Shown in pieces: positions 38,954 to 52,253 of a stretch of 64,000 bases of DNA. The stretch comes from Calliopsis andreniformis (taxonomy: Eukaryota; Arthropoda; Insecta; Hymenoptera; Andrenidae). The number at the start of each line of letters is the position of its first letter. Position 1 is the first letter of the stretch. The position numbers were made by a program, and so were the translations under genes. Under the pieces are notes generated by a model. That model was not told the DNA's origin. It made no database searches and worked only from the letters and a program-made list of their open reading frames with translations. The stretch is from contig NW_027480429.1 in the NCBI RefSeq assembly GCF_051401765.1, forward strand, positions 10,358,157-10,422,156. The letters run 5' to 3'.

Positions 38954-41499
38954 CAACAGCTTTTCCATCGTATAAAACGAATAATTGCAACCAGTATGAA
39001 AATTATGGTCATTTCTACTTTCCTAGCAACCTAGGCTTCACCCTAGGGCGTTGCTCCAACAGATTGAATAGTTAGGGCCTTAGAACTTTACGCCCGAAGC
39101 ATATAATGCAATAAAAATACAACAGTGTTTCCATCATATAACAGGAATAATTGCGACCAGTTTGAAAGTGATGGCCAATTCTACGTTCCGGGCAACCTAG
39201 GCTTCACTCTAGGGCGTTGCTCCACCAGACCGAATAGTTAGTGCCTTAGAAGTCAACGCCAGAAGCATAAAATACAATATAAATACAACAGCTTTTCCAT
39301 CGTATAAATAGAATAATTGCAACCAGTATGAAACTGATGGTCATTTCTACTTTCCGAGCTACCTAGGCTTCACTCTAGGGCGTTGCTCCACCAGATCGAA
39401 CAGCTAGCGCCTTAGAAGTCAACGCCAGAAGCATAAAATACAATATAAATACAACAGCGTTTCCATCGTATAAAACGAATAATTGCAACCAGTGTGAAAG
39501 TTATGGTCATTTCTACATTCCGAGCAACCTAGGATTCACTCTGGGGCGTTGCTCCACCAGATCGAATAGTTAGGTCCTTAGAAGTCAACGCCCGAAGCAT
39601 GAAATACAACATAAATAGAACAGTTTTTCCATTGTATAAAACGAATAATTGCTATCAGTGTGAAAGTTATGGTAATTTCTACGTTCCGGGCAACATAGGC
39701 TTCACTCTTGGGCGTTGCTCAACGAGATCGAATCGTTAGGGCCTAGGAAGTCAACGCCAGAAGCATAAATTACAATATAAATACAACAGTTTTTCCATCG
39801 TATAGCAGGAATAATTGCAAACAGTTTGAAAGATATGGTCATTTCTACGTTCCGGACAACCTAGGCTTCACTCTATGGCGTTGTTCCACCATATCGAATA
39901 GCTACGGCCCTAGAAGTCAACGCCTGAATCATAAAATACAATAAAAATACAACAGTTTTTTCATCGTATAACAGGAATAATTGCAACAAGCGTGAAGGTA
40001 ATGTTCATTTCAACGATCCGAGCAACCTAGGCTTCTCTCTAGGGCGTTGTTCCACTAGATCGAAAAGATAGGGCCTTAGAAGACGACGCCAGAAGCACAA
40101 AATACAATATAAATACAACAGTCTTTCCATCGTACAACAGGAGTAATTGCAACCAGTTTGAAAGTGATGGTAATTTCTACGTTCCGGGCAACCTAGGCTT
40201 CAGTCTAGGGCGTTGCTCGACCACATCGAATAGCTACGGCCTTAGAAGACAACGCAAGAGGCATAAAATACAATATAAATACAACATTTTCTCAATTGTA
40301 TACCATAATTGATTGCCACCAGTGTGAAAGTAATGATCATTTCGGCGTTTCGGGAATCCTAGTCTTAACTCAGAGGCATTGCTCCACCAGATCGGATAGT
40401 TAGAGCCTAAGAAGTCAACGCCAGAAGCATAAAATACAATATAAATACAACAGCTTTTCCATCGTATAAAACGAATAATTGGAACCAGTGAGATTGTTAT
40501 GGTCATTTCTACGTTCCGGGCAACATAGGCTTCACCCTTGGACGTTGCTCCACCAGATCGAATACATAGGGCCTTAGAAGCCGACGCCAGAAGCATAAAA
40601 TACAATATAAACACAACAGCTTTTCCATCGTATAACAGGAATAACAGCAACCAGTGTGAAAGATATGTTCATTTCTACGTTCCGGGCAACCTAGGGTTCA
40701 CTCTAGGGCGTTGGTCCACCAGGTCTTATAGTGAGGGCCTAAGAAGTCAACGCCAGAAGCTCAAATACAAAATAGATACAACAGTCTTTCCATCGTAAAA
40801 CAGTGATTATTGCAACCAGTGTGAAAGTAATGATCGTTTCGGCGTTTCGCGCACCCTAGACTTAACTCTGACGCATTGCTCCACCAGATCGAAAAGTTAG
40901 AGCCTTAGAACACAACGCAAGAAGCATAAAATGCAATATAAGTACAGCAGTTTTTCCATTGTATAGCATAAATAATTGCCACCAGTGTGAAAGTAATGAT
41001 CATTTCGGCGTTTCGGGAATCCTAGTCTTATCTCAGAGGCATTGCGCCACCAGATCGAATAGTTGGGGCCTAAGAAGTCAACGCCAGAAGCATAAAATAC
41101 AATAAAGATGCAACAGCTTTTCCATCGTATAACAGGAATAATTGCAACCAGTGTGAACGTAATGGAATGTTATACGTTCCGGGCAACCTAGGCTTCACTC
41201 TAGGGCGGTGCTCCACCAGATTAAATAGTTAGGGCCTAAGAAGTCAACGCCAGAAGAATAAAATACAATATAAATACAACAGCTTTTCCATCGTATATAA
41301 TGTATAATTGCAACCAGTGTGAAAGTAATGGGCATTTCTACGTTCCGTGCAACCTGGGCTTCGCACTAGGGCGTTGCACCACCAGGTCGAATAGTTTCGG
41401 CTTTAGAAAACAACTCCAGACGCATAAAATACAATAAAAATACAACAGTTTTTCCATCGTATAAAAAGAATAATTGCAAACAGTGTGAAAGTAATGGTC

Positions 41500-43100
41500 A
41501 TTTCCACGATTCGGGCAACATAAGCTTCACTCTTGGACGTTGCCCCACGAGATCGAATAGCTAGGACCTTAGAAGTCAAGGCCAGACACATAAAATACAA
41601 TAAAAATACAGCAGTTTTTCCATCGTATAACAGGAATAATTGCAACCAGTGTGAAAGTAATGGTCATTTCTACGTTCCGGACAACCTAGGCTTCCCTCTA
41701 GGGTGTTGCTCCACCCGATCGAATAGCTAGGGACTAAGACGTCAGCGCCAGAAGCATACAGTATAATAAAAATACAACAGTTGTACCATCGTATAACAGG
41801 AATAATTGCAACCAGCGTGAAAGTAATGGTCATTTCTACGTTCCGTGCAACCTAGGCTTCGCACTAGGGCGTTTCACCACCAGGTCGAATAGCTAGGGCC
41901 TTAGAAAACAACTCCAGACGCATAAGATACAGTAGAAATACAACAGTTCTTCCACCGTATAAAAAGAATAATTGCAACCAGTGTGAAAGTAATGGTCATT
42001 TCTACGTTCCGGGCAACCTAAGCTTCACTCTAGGGCGTTTCTCCACCACATCGAATAGCTACGACCTTAGAAGTCAACGCCTGAAGCATAAAATACAATA
42101 TAAATACAACATCTTTTCCATCGTATAAAACGAATAATTGCAACCAGTGTGAAAGTTATGGTCATTTCTACGTTCCGGGCAACCTAGGCTTCACTCTAGG
42201 GCGTTGCTCCACAACATCGAATAGTCAGGGCCTTAGTGGTCGACGCCCGAAACATAAAATACAAAATAAATAGAACAGTTTTTCCATTGTATAAAACGAA
42301 TAAATGCAAGCAGTGTGAAAGTTATGGTCATTTCTACGTTCTGGGCAACCTAGACTTCACTCTAGGGCGTTGCTCCACCAGATCGAGTAGATAGGACCTA
42401 AGAAGTCAACGCCAGAAGCATAAAATACTATAAAAATACAACAGTCCTTCCATCGTATAACAGGAATAATTCCAACCAGTGTGAAAGTAATGGTCATTTC
42501 TACGTTCCGTGCAACCAAGGCTTCACTCTAGTGCTTTGTGCCACCAGATTGAATAGCTAGGGCCTAAGAAGTCAACGCCAGAAGCATAAAATACTATAAA
42601 AATACAACAGTCCTTCCATCGTATAACAGGAATAATTCCAACCAGTGTGAAAGTAATGGTCATTTCTACGTTCCGGGCAACCTAGGCCTCGCTCTAGGGT
42701 GTCGCTCCACCAGATCGAATAGCCAGGGACTTAGAGGTCAGCCTCAGAAGCATAAAATATAATAAAAATACAACAGTTGTTCCGTCGTATAACAGGAATA
42801 ATTGCAACCAGTGTGAAAGTAATGGTCACTTCTACGTTCCGTGCAACCTAGGATTCGAACTAGGGCGTTGCACCACCAGGTCGAATAGCTAGGGCCTTAG
42901 AAAACAACTCCAGACGCATAAGATACAGTAAAAATACAACAGTTCTTCCATCGTATAAAAAGAATAATTGCAACCAGTGTGAAAGTAATGGTCATTTCTA
43001 CGTTCCGTGCAACCTAGGCTCCACTCTAGGGCGTTTCTCCACCAAATCGAATAGCTACGACCTTAGAAGTCAACGCCTGAAGCATAAAATACAATATAAA
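41500..43100 (+). repeat. Extra monomers present only in copy 2
   Basis: This stretch has no aligned partner in copy 1 near 26.4 kb. The monomers resemble those of the 34-35 kb region ('cttggacgttgccccacg', 'ctagggtgttgctcc', 'aaacaactccagacgc') and those of 54.8-55.2 kb. Two neighbouring monomers near 42412 and 42578 share 'acagtccttcc' and 'aataattccaacc' at an offset of exactly 166 bp, a recent single-monomer duplication. Confidence 0.7.
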
Positions 43101-46100
43101 TCCAACAGCTTTTCAATCGTACAAGACGAATAATTGCAACCAGTGTGAAAGTTATGGTCATTTCTACGTTCCGGGCAACCTAGGCTTCACTCTTGGGCAT
43201 TGCTCCGCCAGATCGAATAGTTGGGGAATAAGAAGTTAACGCCAGAAGCATAAAATACAATATAAATACAACAGTTTTTCCATCGTATAAAAGGAATAAT
43301 TGCAACCAGTGTGAAAGTAATGGTCATTTCTACGGTCCGGGCAACCTGGGCTTCACTATAGGGCGTTGCTCCACCAGATCGAAAAGCTAGGGACTCAGAA
43401 TTCAACGCCAGAAGCATAAAATACAATAAAAATACAACAGTTTTTCCATCGTATAACAGGAATAATTGCAACTAGTGTGCATACAATGGTCATTTCTACG
43501 TTCCGGGCAACCTACGGTTCACTCTATGGCGTTGCTCCACCAGATGGAATAGTTATGGCCTAAGAAGTCAACGCCAGAAGCACCAAGTACATAATAAATA
43601 CAACAGTTTTTTCATCGTATAAAACGAATAATTGCAAGCAGTGTGAAAGTAATGTTCATTTCTACGTTCCGGGCACCCTAGGCTTCACTCTATGGCGCTG
43701 CTCCACCAGATCGAATAGTTAGGGACTAAGAAGTCAACGCCAGAAGCACCAAATACAAAATAAATACAACAGTTTTTCCATTGTATAGCATGGATCACTG
43801 CAACCAGTGTGAAAGTAATGATCATTTCGGCGATTCGGGCATCCAAGACTTAACTCTGAGGCGTTGCTCCACCAGATCGAAGAGATAGGGCCTTAAAAGT
43901 CAACGCCAGAAGCATAAACTACAAAATAAATACTACAGTCTTTCCATCGTATAAAACGAATAATTGCAACCTGTGTGAAGGTTATGGTCATATCCACGTT
44001 CCGCGCAACCTGGGCTTCACTATAGGGCGTTGCTCCACCAGATCGAATAGCTAGGGACTTAGAAGTCGACGCCAGAATCATAAAACACAATAAAAATACA
44101 ACAGTTTTTCCATCGTAAACAGGAATAATTGCAACCAGTGTGAAAGTGATGGTCATTTCTACGTTCCGGGTAACATGGGCTTCACCGTAGGGTGTTGCTC
44201 CAACACATCGAATAGCTACGTCCTTCGAAGTCAACGCAAGAAGCATAAAATACAATATAAATACAACAGTTTTTCCATCGTATAAAACGAATAATTGCAA
44301 CCAGTATGTAACTTATGGTCATTTCTACTTTCCTAGCAACCTAGGCTTCACCCTAGGGCGTTGCTCCAACAGATTGAATAGTTAGGGCCTTAGAACTCTA
44401 CGCCCGAACCATAAAATGCAAAAAAAATACAACAGTGTTTCCATCATATAACAGGAATAATTGCGACCAGTTTGAAGGTGATGGCCAATTCTACGTTCCG
44501 GGCAACCTAGGCTTCTCTCTAGGGCGTTGCTCCACCAGATCGAATAGTTAGTGCCTTAGAAGTCAACGCCAGAAGCATAAAATACAATATAAATACAACA
44601 GTTTTTCCATCGTATAAAACGAATAATTGCAACCAGTATGAAACTGATGGCCAATTCTACGTTCCGGGCAAACTAGGCTTCTATCTAGGGCGTTGCTCCA
44701 CCAGATCGAATAGATAGTGCCTTAGAAGTCAACGCCAGAAGTATAAAATACAATATAAATACAACAGTTTTTCCATCGTATAAAACGAATAATTGCAACC
44801 AGTATGAAACTTATGGTCATTTCTACTTTCCTAGCAACCTAGGCTTCACCCTAGGGCGTTGCTCCAACAGATTGAATAGTTAGGGCCTTAGAACTCTACG
44901 CCCGAGCCATAAAATGCAAAAAAAATACAACAGTGTTTCCCTCATATAACAGGAATAATTGCGACCAGTTTGAAAGTGATGGCCAGTTCTACGTTCCGAG
45001 CAACCTAGGCTTCACTCTAGGGCGTTGCTCCACCGTATCGAATAGTTAGTTCCTTAGAAGTCAACGCCAGAAGCATAAAATACAATATAAATACAACAGC
45101 TTTTCCATCGTATAAAACGAATAATTGCAACCAGTATGAAACTGATGGTCATTTCTACTTTCCGAGCAACCTAGGCTTCACCCTAGGGCGTTGCTCCAAC
45201 AGATTGAATAGTTAGGGCCTTAGGAGTCAACGCCCGAAGCATAAAATGCAATAAAAATACAACAGTGTTTCCATCGTATAAAACGAATAATTGCAACGAG
45301 TATGAAACTTATGGTCATTTCTACTTTCCGAGCAAGCTAGGCTTCACCATAGGGCGTTGCTCCAACCGATTGAATAGTTAGGACCTTAGAAGTGAACGCC
45401 CGAAACATAAAATGCAAAAAAAATACAACAGTGTTTCCATCATATAACAGGAATAATTGCAACCAGTTTGAAAGTGATGGCCAATTCTACGTTCCGGGCA
45501 AACTAGGCTTCTTTCTAGGGCGTTGCTCCACCAGATCGAATAGATAGTGCCTTAGAAGTCAACGCCAGAAGCATAAAATACAATATAAATACAACAGTTT
45601 TTCCATCGTATAAAACGAATAATTGCAACCAGTATGAAACTTATGGTCATTTCTACTTTCCTAGCAACCTAGGCTTCACCCTAGGGCGTTGCTCCAACAG
45701 ATTGAATAGTTAGGGCCTTAGAACTCTACGCCCGAGCCATAAAATGCAAAAAAAATACAACAGTGTTTCCATCATATAACAGGAAAAATTGCGACCAGTT
45801 TGAAAGTGATGGCCAATTCTACGTTCCGGGCAACCTAGGCTTCTCTCTAGGGCGTTGCTCCACCAGATCGAATAGTTAGTGCCTTAGAAGTCAACGCCAG
45901 AAGCATAAAATACAATATAAATACAACAGTTTTTCCATCGTATAAAACGAATAATTGCAACCAGTATGAAACTGATGGCCAATTCTACGTTCCGGGCAAA
46001 CTAGGCTTCTATCTAGGGCGTTGCTCCACCAGATCGAATAGATAGTGCCTTAGAAGTCAACGCCAGAAGCATAAAATACAATATAAATACAGCAGTTTTT

Positions 46101-48539
46101 CCATCGTATAGAACGAATAATTGCAACCAGTATGAAACTTATGGTCATTTCTACTTTCCTAGCAACCTAGGCTTCACCCTAGGGCGTTGCTCCAACAGAT
46201 TGAATAGTTAGGGCCTTAGAACTCTACGCCCGAGCCATAAAATGCAAAAAAAATACAACAGTGTTTCCCTCATATAACAGGAATAATTGCGACCAGTTTG
46301 AAAGTGATGGCCAGTTCTACGTTCCGAGCAACCTAGGCTTCACTCTAGGGTGTTGCTCCCCCGTATCGAATAGTTAGTGCCTTAGAAGTCAACGCCAGAA
46401 GCATAAAATACAATATAAATACAACAGCTTTTCCATCGTATAAAACGAATAATTGCAACCAGTATGAAACTGATGGTCATTTCTACTTTCCGAGCAACCT
46501 AGGCTTCACCCTAGGGCGTTGCTCCAACAGATTGAATAGTTAGGGCCTTAGGAGTCAACGCCCGAAGAATAAAATGCAATAAAAATACAACAGTGTTTCC
46601 ATTGTATAAAACGAATAATTGCAACCAGTATGAAACTTATGGTCATTTCTACTTTCCGAGCAAGCTAGGCTTCACCATAGGGCGTTGCTCCAACCGATTG
46701 AATAGTTAGGACCTTAGAAGTGAACGCCCGAAACATAAAATGCAAAAAAAATACAACAGTGTTTCCATCATATAACAGGAATAATTGCAACCAGTTTGAA
46801 AGTGATGGCCAATTCTACGTTCCGGGCAGACTAGGCTTCTATCTAGGGCGTTGCTCCACCAGATCGAATAGATAGTGCCTTAGAAGTCAACGCCAGAAGC
46901 ATAAAATACAATATAAATACAACAGTTCTTCCATCGTATAAAACGAATAATTGCAACCAGTATGAAACTTATGGTCATTTCTACTTTCCTAGCAACCTAG
47001 GCTTCACCCTAGGGCGTTGCTCCAACCGATTGAATAGTTAGGGCCTTAGAACTCTACGCCCGTACCATAAAATGCAAAAAAAATACAACAGTGTTTCCAT
47101 CATATAACAGGAATAATTGCAACCAGTTTGAAAGTGATGGCCAATTCTATGTTCCCGGCAAACTAGGCTTCACTCTAGGGCGTTGCACCACCAGATCGAA
47201 TAGTTAGTGCCTTAAAAGTCAACGCCAGAAGCATAAAATACAATATAAATAGAACAGCTTTTCCACCGTATCAAACGAATAATTGCAACCAGTATGAAAC
47301 TTATGGTCATTTCTACTTTCCGAGCTACCTAGGCTTCACCCTAGGGCGTTGCTCCAACAGATTGAATAGTTAGGGCCTTAGAAGTCAAGGCCCGAAGCAT
47401 AAAATGCAATAAAAATACAACAGTTTTTCCATCGTATAAAACGAATAATTGCAACCAGTATGAAACTTATGGTCATTTCTACTTTCCGAGCAACCTAGGC
47501 ATCACCCTAGGGCCTTGCTCCAACAGATTGAATAGTTAGGGCCTTAGAACTATACGCCCGAGCCATAAAATGCAAAAAAAATACAACAGTTTTTCCATCG
47601 TATAACAGGAATAATTGCAACCAATTTGGAAAGTGATGGCCACTTCTACGTTCCGGACAACCTAGGCTCCACTCTAGGGCGTTGCTCCACCATATCGAAT
47701 AGTTAGTGCCTTAGAAGTCAACGACAGAAGCATAAAATACAATATAAATACAACAGCGTTTCCATCGTATAAAACGAATAATTGCAACCAGTGTGAAAGT
47801 TATGGTCATTTCTGCATTCCGAGCAACCTAGGATCCACTCTAGGGCGTTGCTCCACCAGATCGAATAGTTAGGTCCTTAGAAGTCATCGCCCGAACCATA
47901 AAATGAAAAAAAAATACAACAGCTTTTCCATCGTATAAAATGTATAATAGCAAACAGTGTGAAGGTTATGGTCTTTTCTACGTTCCGGGCAACCTAGGCT
48001 TCACTCTAGGGCGGTGCTCCACCAGATCAAACTGTTAGGGCCTAAGAAGTCAACGCCAGAAGCATAAAATACAATATAAATACAGCAGCTTTTCATCGTA
48101 TATAATGTATATTTGGAAACAGTGCGAAAGGTATGGTCATTTCTACGTTCTGGGCAACCCAGGCTTCACTCTAGGGCGTTGTTCCACCAGATCGAATAGT
48201 TAGGCACTTGGAGGTCAACGCCAAGAGCATAAAATACAATAAAAATACAACAGTTTTTTCATCGTATAACAGGAATAATTGCAACCTGTGTGAAAGTAAT
48301 GGGCATTTCTACGTTCCGTGCAACCTAGGCTTCACTCTCGGACGTTGCCCCACGAGATCGAATAGCTAGGACCTTAGAAGTCAACGCCAGAAACATAAAA
48401 TACAATAAAAATGCAACAGTTTTTCTGTCGTATAACAGGAATAACTGCAACCAGTGTGAAAGTACTGGTCATTTCTATGTTCCGGGTAACCTAGGCTTCA
48501 CTCTAGGGCGTTGATCCACCAGATCGAATAGCCAGGGAC

Positions 48540-49370
48540 TTCGAGGTCAACGCCAGAAACATAAAATACGTTAAAAATACAGCAGTTTTTCCATCGTATA
48601 ACTGGAATAATTGCAACCAGTGTGATAGTAATGGTCATTTCTACGTTCCGGGCAACCTAGGCTTCGCTCTAGGCCGTTGCACCACCAGGTCCAATAGTTT
48701 GGGCTTTAGAAAACAACTCCAGACGCATATAATACAGTAAAAATGCAACAGTTTTTCCATCGTATAAAAAGAATAATTGCAACCAGTGTGAATGTAATGG
48801 TCACTTCCACGCTTCGAGCAACATATGCTTCGCTCTTGGACGTTGCCCCACGAGATCGAGTAGCTAGGACCTTAGAAGTCAACGCCAGAAACATAAAATA
48901 CGTTAAAAATACAGCAGTTTTTCCATCGTATAACTGGAATAATTGCAACCAGTGTGATAGTAATGGTCATTTCTACGTTCCGGGCAACCTAGGCTTCGCT
49001 CTAGGCCGTTGCACCACCAGGTCCAATAGTTTGGGCTTTAGAAAACAACTCCAGACGCATATAATACAGTAAAAATGCAACAGTTTTTCCATCGTATAAA
49101 AAGAATAATTGCAACCAGTGTGAATGTAATGGTCACTTCCACGCTTCGAGCAACATATGCTTCACTCTTGGACGTTGCCCCACGAGATCGAGTAGCTAGG
49201 ACCTTAGAAGTCAACGCCAGAAACATAAAATACAATAAAAATACAGCAGTTTTTCCATCGTATAACTGGAATAATTGCAACCAGTGTGATAGTAATGGTC
49301 ACTTCTACGTTCCGGGCAACCTAGGCTTCGCTCTAGGGTGTTGCTCCAACAGATCCAATAGCTAGCGACT
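48540..49370 (+). repeat. Divergent dimer array, copy 2 (five monomers)
   Basis: This corresponds to 31945-32608 but holds one extra monomer at its left side. Units repeat at 332 bp and carry 'cgcttcgagcaacatatgc' and 'gtgtgatagtaatgg'. The first base change 'aatgcaacag' in place of 'aatacaacag' is shared by both units here, which suggests local homogenisation after the large duplication. Confidence 0.75.
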
Positions 49371-49599
49371 TAGAGGTCAGCGCCAGAAGCATTAAATACA
49401 ATAAAAATACAACAGTTGTTCCATCGTATAACAGGAATAATTACAACCAGTGCGAAGGTAATGGGCATTTCTACGTTTCGGGCAACCCTGGATTCACTTT
49501 AGGCCGTTGCTCCGCCAGATCGAATAGTTAGGGCCTGAGAAGTCAACGCCGGAAGCATAAAGTACAATATAAATACAACAGTTTTTCCATTGTATAAAA

Positions 49600-52253
49600 C
49601 GAATAATTGCAACCAGTGTGAATGTTGTGGTCATTTCTACGTTCCGGGCAACCTAGGCTTCACTCTAGGGCGTTCCTCCACCACATCGAATAGCTACGGC
49701 CTTAGAAGTCTAGGCGAGAAGCATAAAATACAATAAAGATGCAACAGCTTTCCCATCGTATAAAATGTATAATTGCAACCAGTGTGAAAGTGATGGCCAC
49801 TTCTACGTTTCGGGCAACCTAGGCTTCACTCTAGGGCTTTGCACCACCAAACCGAATAGCTGGGGCCTTAGAAGTCAACGCCCAAAGCATAAAATACAAT
49901 AAAAGTACAACTGTTTTTCCGTCGTAAAACAGGAATTATTGCTACCAGAGTGAAAGGTACGGTCATTTCTACGTTCCGGGCGACCTAGGCTGCACTCTAG
50001 GGCGTTGCTCCACCAGATCGAATAGTTAGGGCCTTAGAAGTCAGCGCCAGAAACATAAAATACAATAATGATGCAACTGTTTTTCCATCGTATAACAGGA
50101 ATAATTGCAACCAGTGTGAAAGTAATGGACATTACTACGTTCCGGGCAATCTAGGCTCCGCTCTAGGGAGTTGCTCCACCAGATCGAATAGTTAGAGACT
50201 TATAACACAACGCCAAAAGCATAAAATACGATAAAGATGCAACAGTTTTTCCATCGTATATCAGGAATACCTGCAACCAGTGTGAAAATACTGGTCATTT
50301 CTACGTTCCGCGTAACATAGGCTTCACCCTAGGGCGTTACTCCACCAGATCGAATAGTTAGGGCCTATGAAGTCAGCGCCAGAAGCATAAAATACTATAA
50401 AAATACAACAGTCCTTCCATGGTATAACAGGAATAATTGCAACCAGTGTGAAAGTAATGGTTATTTCTACGTTCCGGGCAACCTAGGCTTCCCTCTAGGG
50501 TGTTGCTCCAACCGATCGAATAGCTAGGGACTAAGAGGTCAGCGCCAGAAGCATAAAATGTAATAAAAATACAACAGTTGTTCCATCGTATAACAGGAAT
50601 AATTGCAACCAGCGTGAAAGTAATGGGCATTTCTACGTTCCGTGCAACCTAGGCTTCGCACTAGGGCGTTGCACCACCAGGTTGAATAGCTAGGGCCTTA
50701 GAAAACAACTCCAGACGCATAAGATACAGTAAAAATACAACAGATCTTGCATCGTATAAAAAGAATAATTGCAACCAGTGTGAAAGTAATGGTTATTTTA
50801 CGTTCCGGGCAACATAAGCTTCACTCTAGGGCGTTTCTCCACCACATCGAGTAGCTACGACCTTAGAGGTCCACGCCTGAAGCATAAAATACAATAAAAA
50901 TACATCAGTTGTATCATCGTATAACAGGAATAATTAAAACCAGTGTGAATGTAATGGGCATTTCTACGTTCCGTGCAACCTAGGCTTCGCGCTAGGGCGT
51001 TGCACCACCAGGACGAATAGTTGCGGCTTTAGAAAACAACTCCAGACGCATATAATACAGTAAAAATACAACAGTTTTTCCATCGTATAACAGGAATAAT
51101 TGCAGCCAGTGTTAAAGTAATGGGCATTTCTACGTTCCGGGCAACATAGGCTTCCCTCTAGGGTGCTGCTCCACCCGATCGAATAGCTAGGGACTAAGAC
51201 GTCAGCGCCAGAAGCATAAAATATAATAAAAATACAACAGTTGTTCCATCGTATAACAGGAATAATTGCAACCATCGTGAAAGTAATGGTCATTTCTACG
51301 TTTCGGGCAACATACGCTTCACTCTCGGACGTTGCCCCACGAGATCGAGTAGCTAGGACCTTAGAAGTCAACACCAGAAACATAAAATACAATAAAAATG
51401 CAACATTTTTTCGTCGTATAACAGGAATAACTGCAACCAGTGTGAAAGTACTGGCCAATACTACGTTCCGCGCAAACTAGGCTTCACTATAGGGCGTTGC
51501 GCCACGAGATCGAATAGATAGGGACTTAGAATTCAATGCCAGAAGCATAAAATACAATAAAAATACAACAGTCTTTCCATCGTATAACAGGAATAATTGC
51601 AACCAGTGTTAAAGTAATGGGCATTTCTACGTTCCGTGCAACCTAGGCTTCGCACTAGGCCGTTGCACCACCAGGTCGAATAGTTTGGGCATTAGAAAAC
51701 AACTCCAGACGCATATAATACAGTAAAAATACAACAGTTTTTCCATCGTATAAAAAGAATAATTGCAAGCAGTGTGAAAGTAATGGTCATTTCCACGCTT
51801 CGGGCAACATACGCTTCACTCTTGGACGTTGCCCCACGAGATCGAATAGCTAGGACCTTAGAAGTCAAGGCCAGACACATAAAATACAATAAAAGTACAG
51901 CAGTTTTTCCATCGTATAACAGGAATAATTGCAACCAGTGTGAAAGTAACGGTCATTTCTACGTTCCGGGCAACCTAGGCTTCCCTCTAGGGTGTTGCTC
52001 CACCCGATCGAATAGCTAGCGACTAAGACGTCAGCGCCAGAAGCATAAAATATAATAAAAATACATCAGTTGTTCCATCGTATAACAGGAATAATTGCAA
52101 CCATCGTGAAGGTAATGGTCATTGCTACGTTCCGTGCAACCTACGCTTCGCACTAGGGCGTTGCACTACCAGGTCGAATAGCTAGGGCCTTAGAAAACAA
52201 CTCCAGACGCATAAGATACAGTAAATATACAACAGTTCTTCCATCGTATAAAA
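49600..52253 (+). repeat. 16-monomer HOR, unit U1' (2654 bp)
   Basis: This is the counterpart of U1 in copy 2 and keeps the U1 marks 'aaaggtacggtc' (near 49965) and 'aaaatacgataaag' (near 50224). Its left edge includes the monomer with 'gtgaatgttgtggtc', which copy 1 has lost before U1. Confidence 0.85.
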
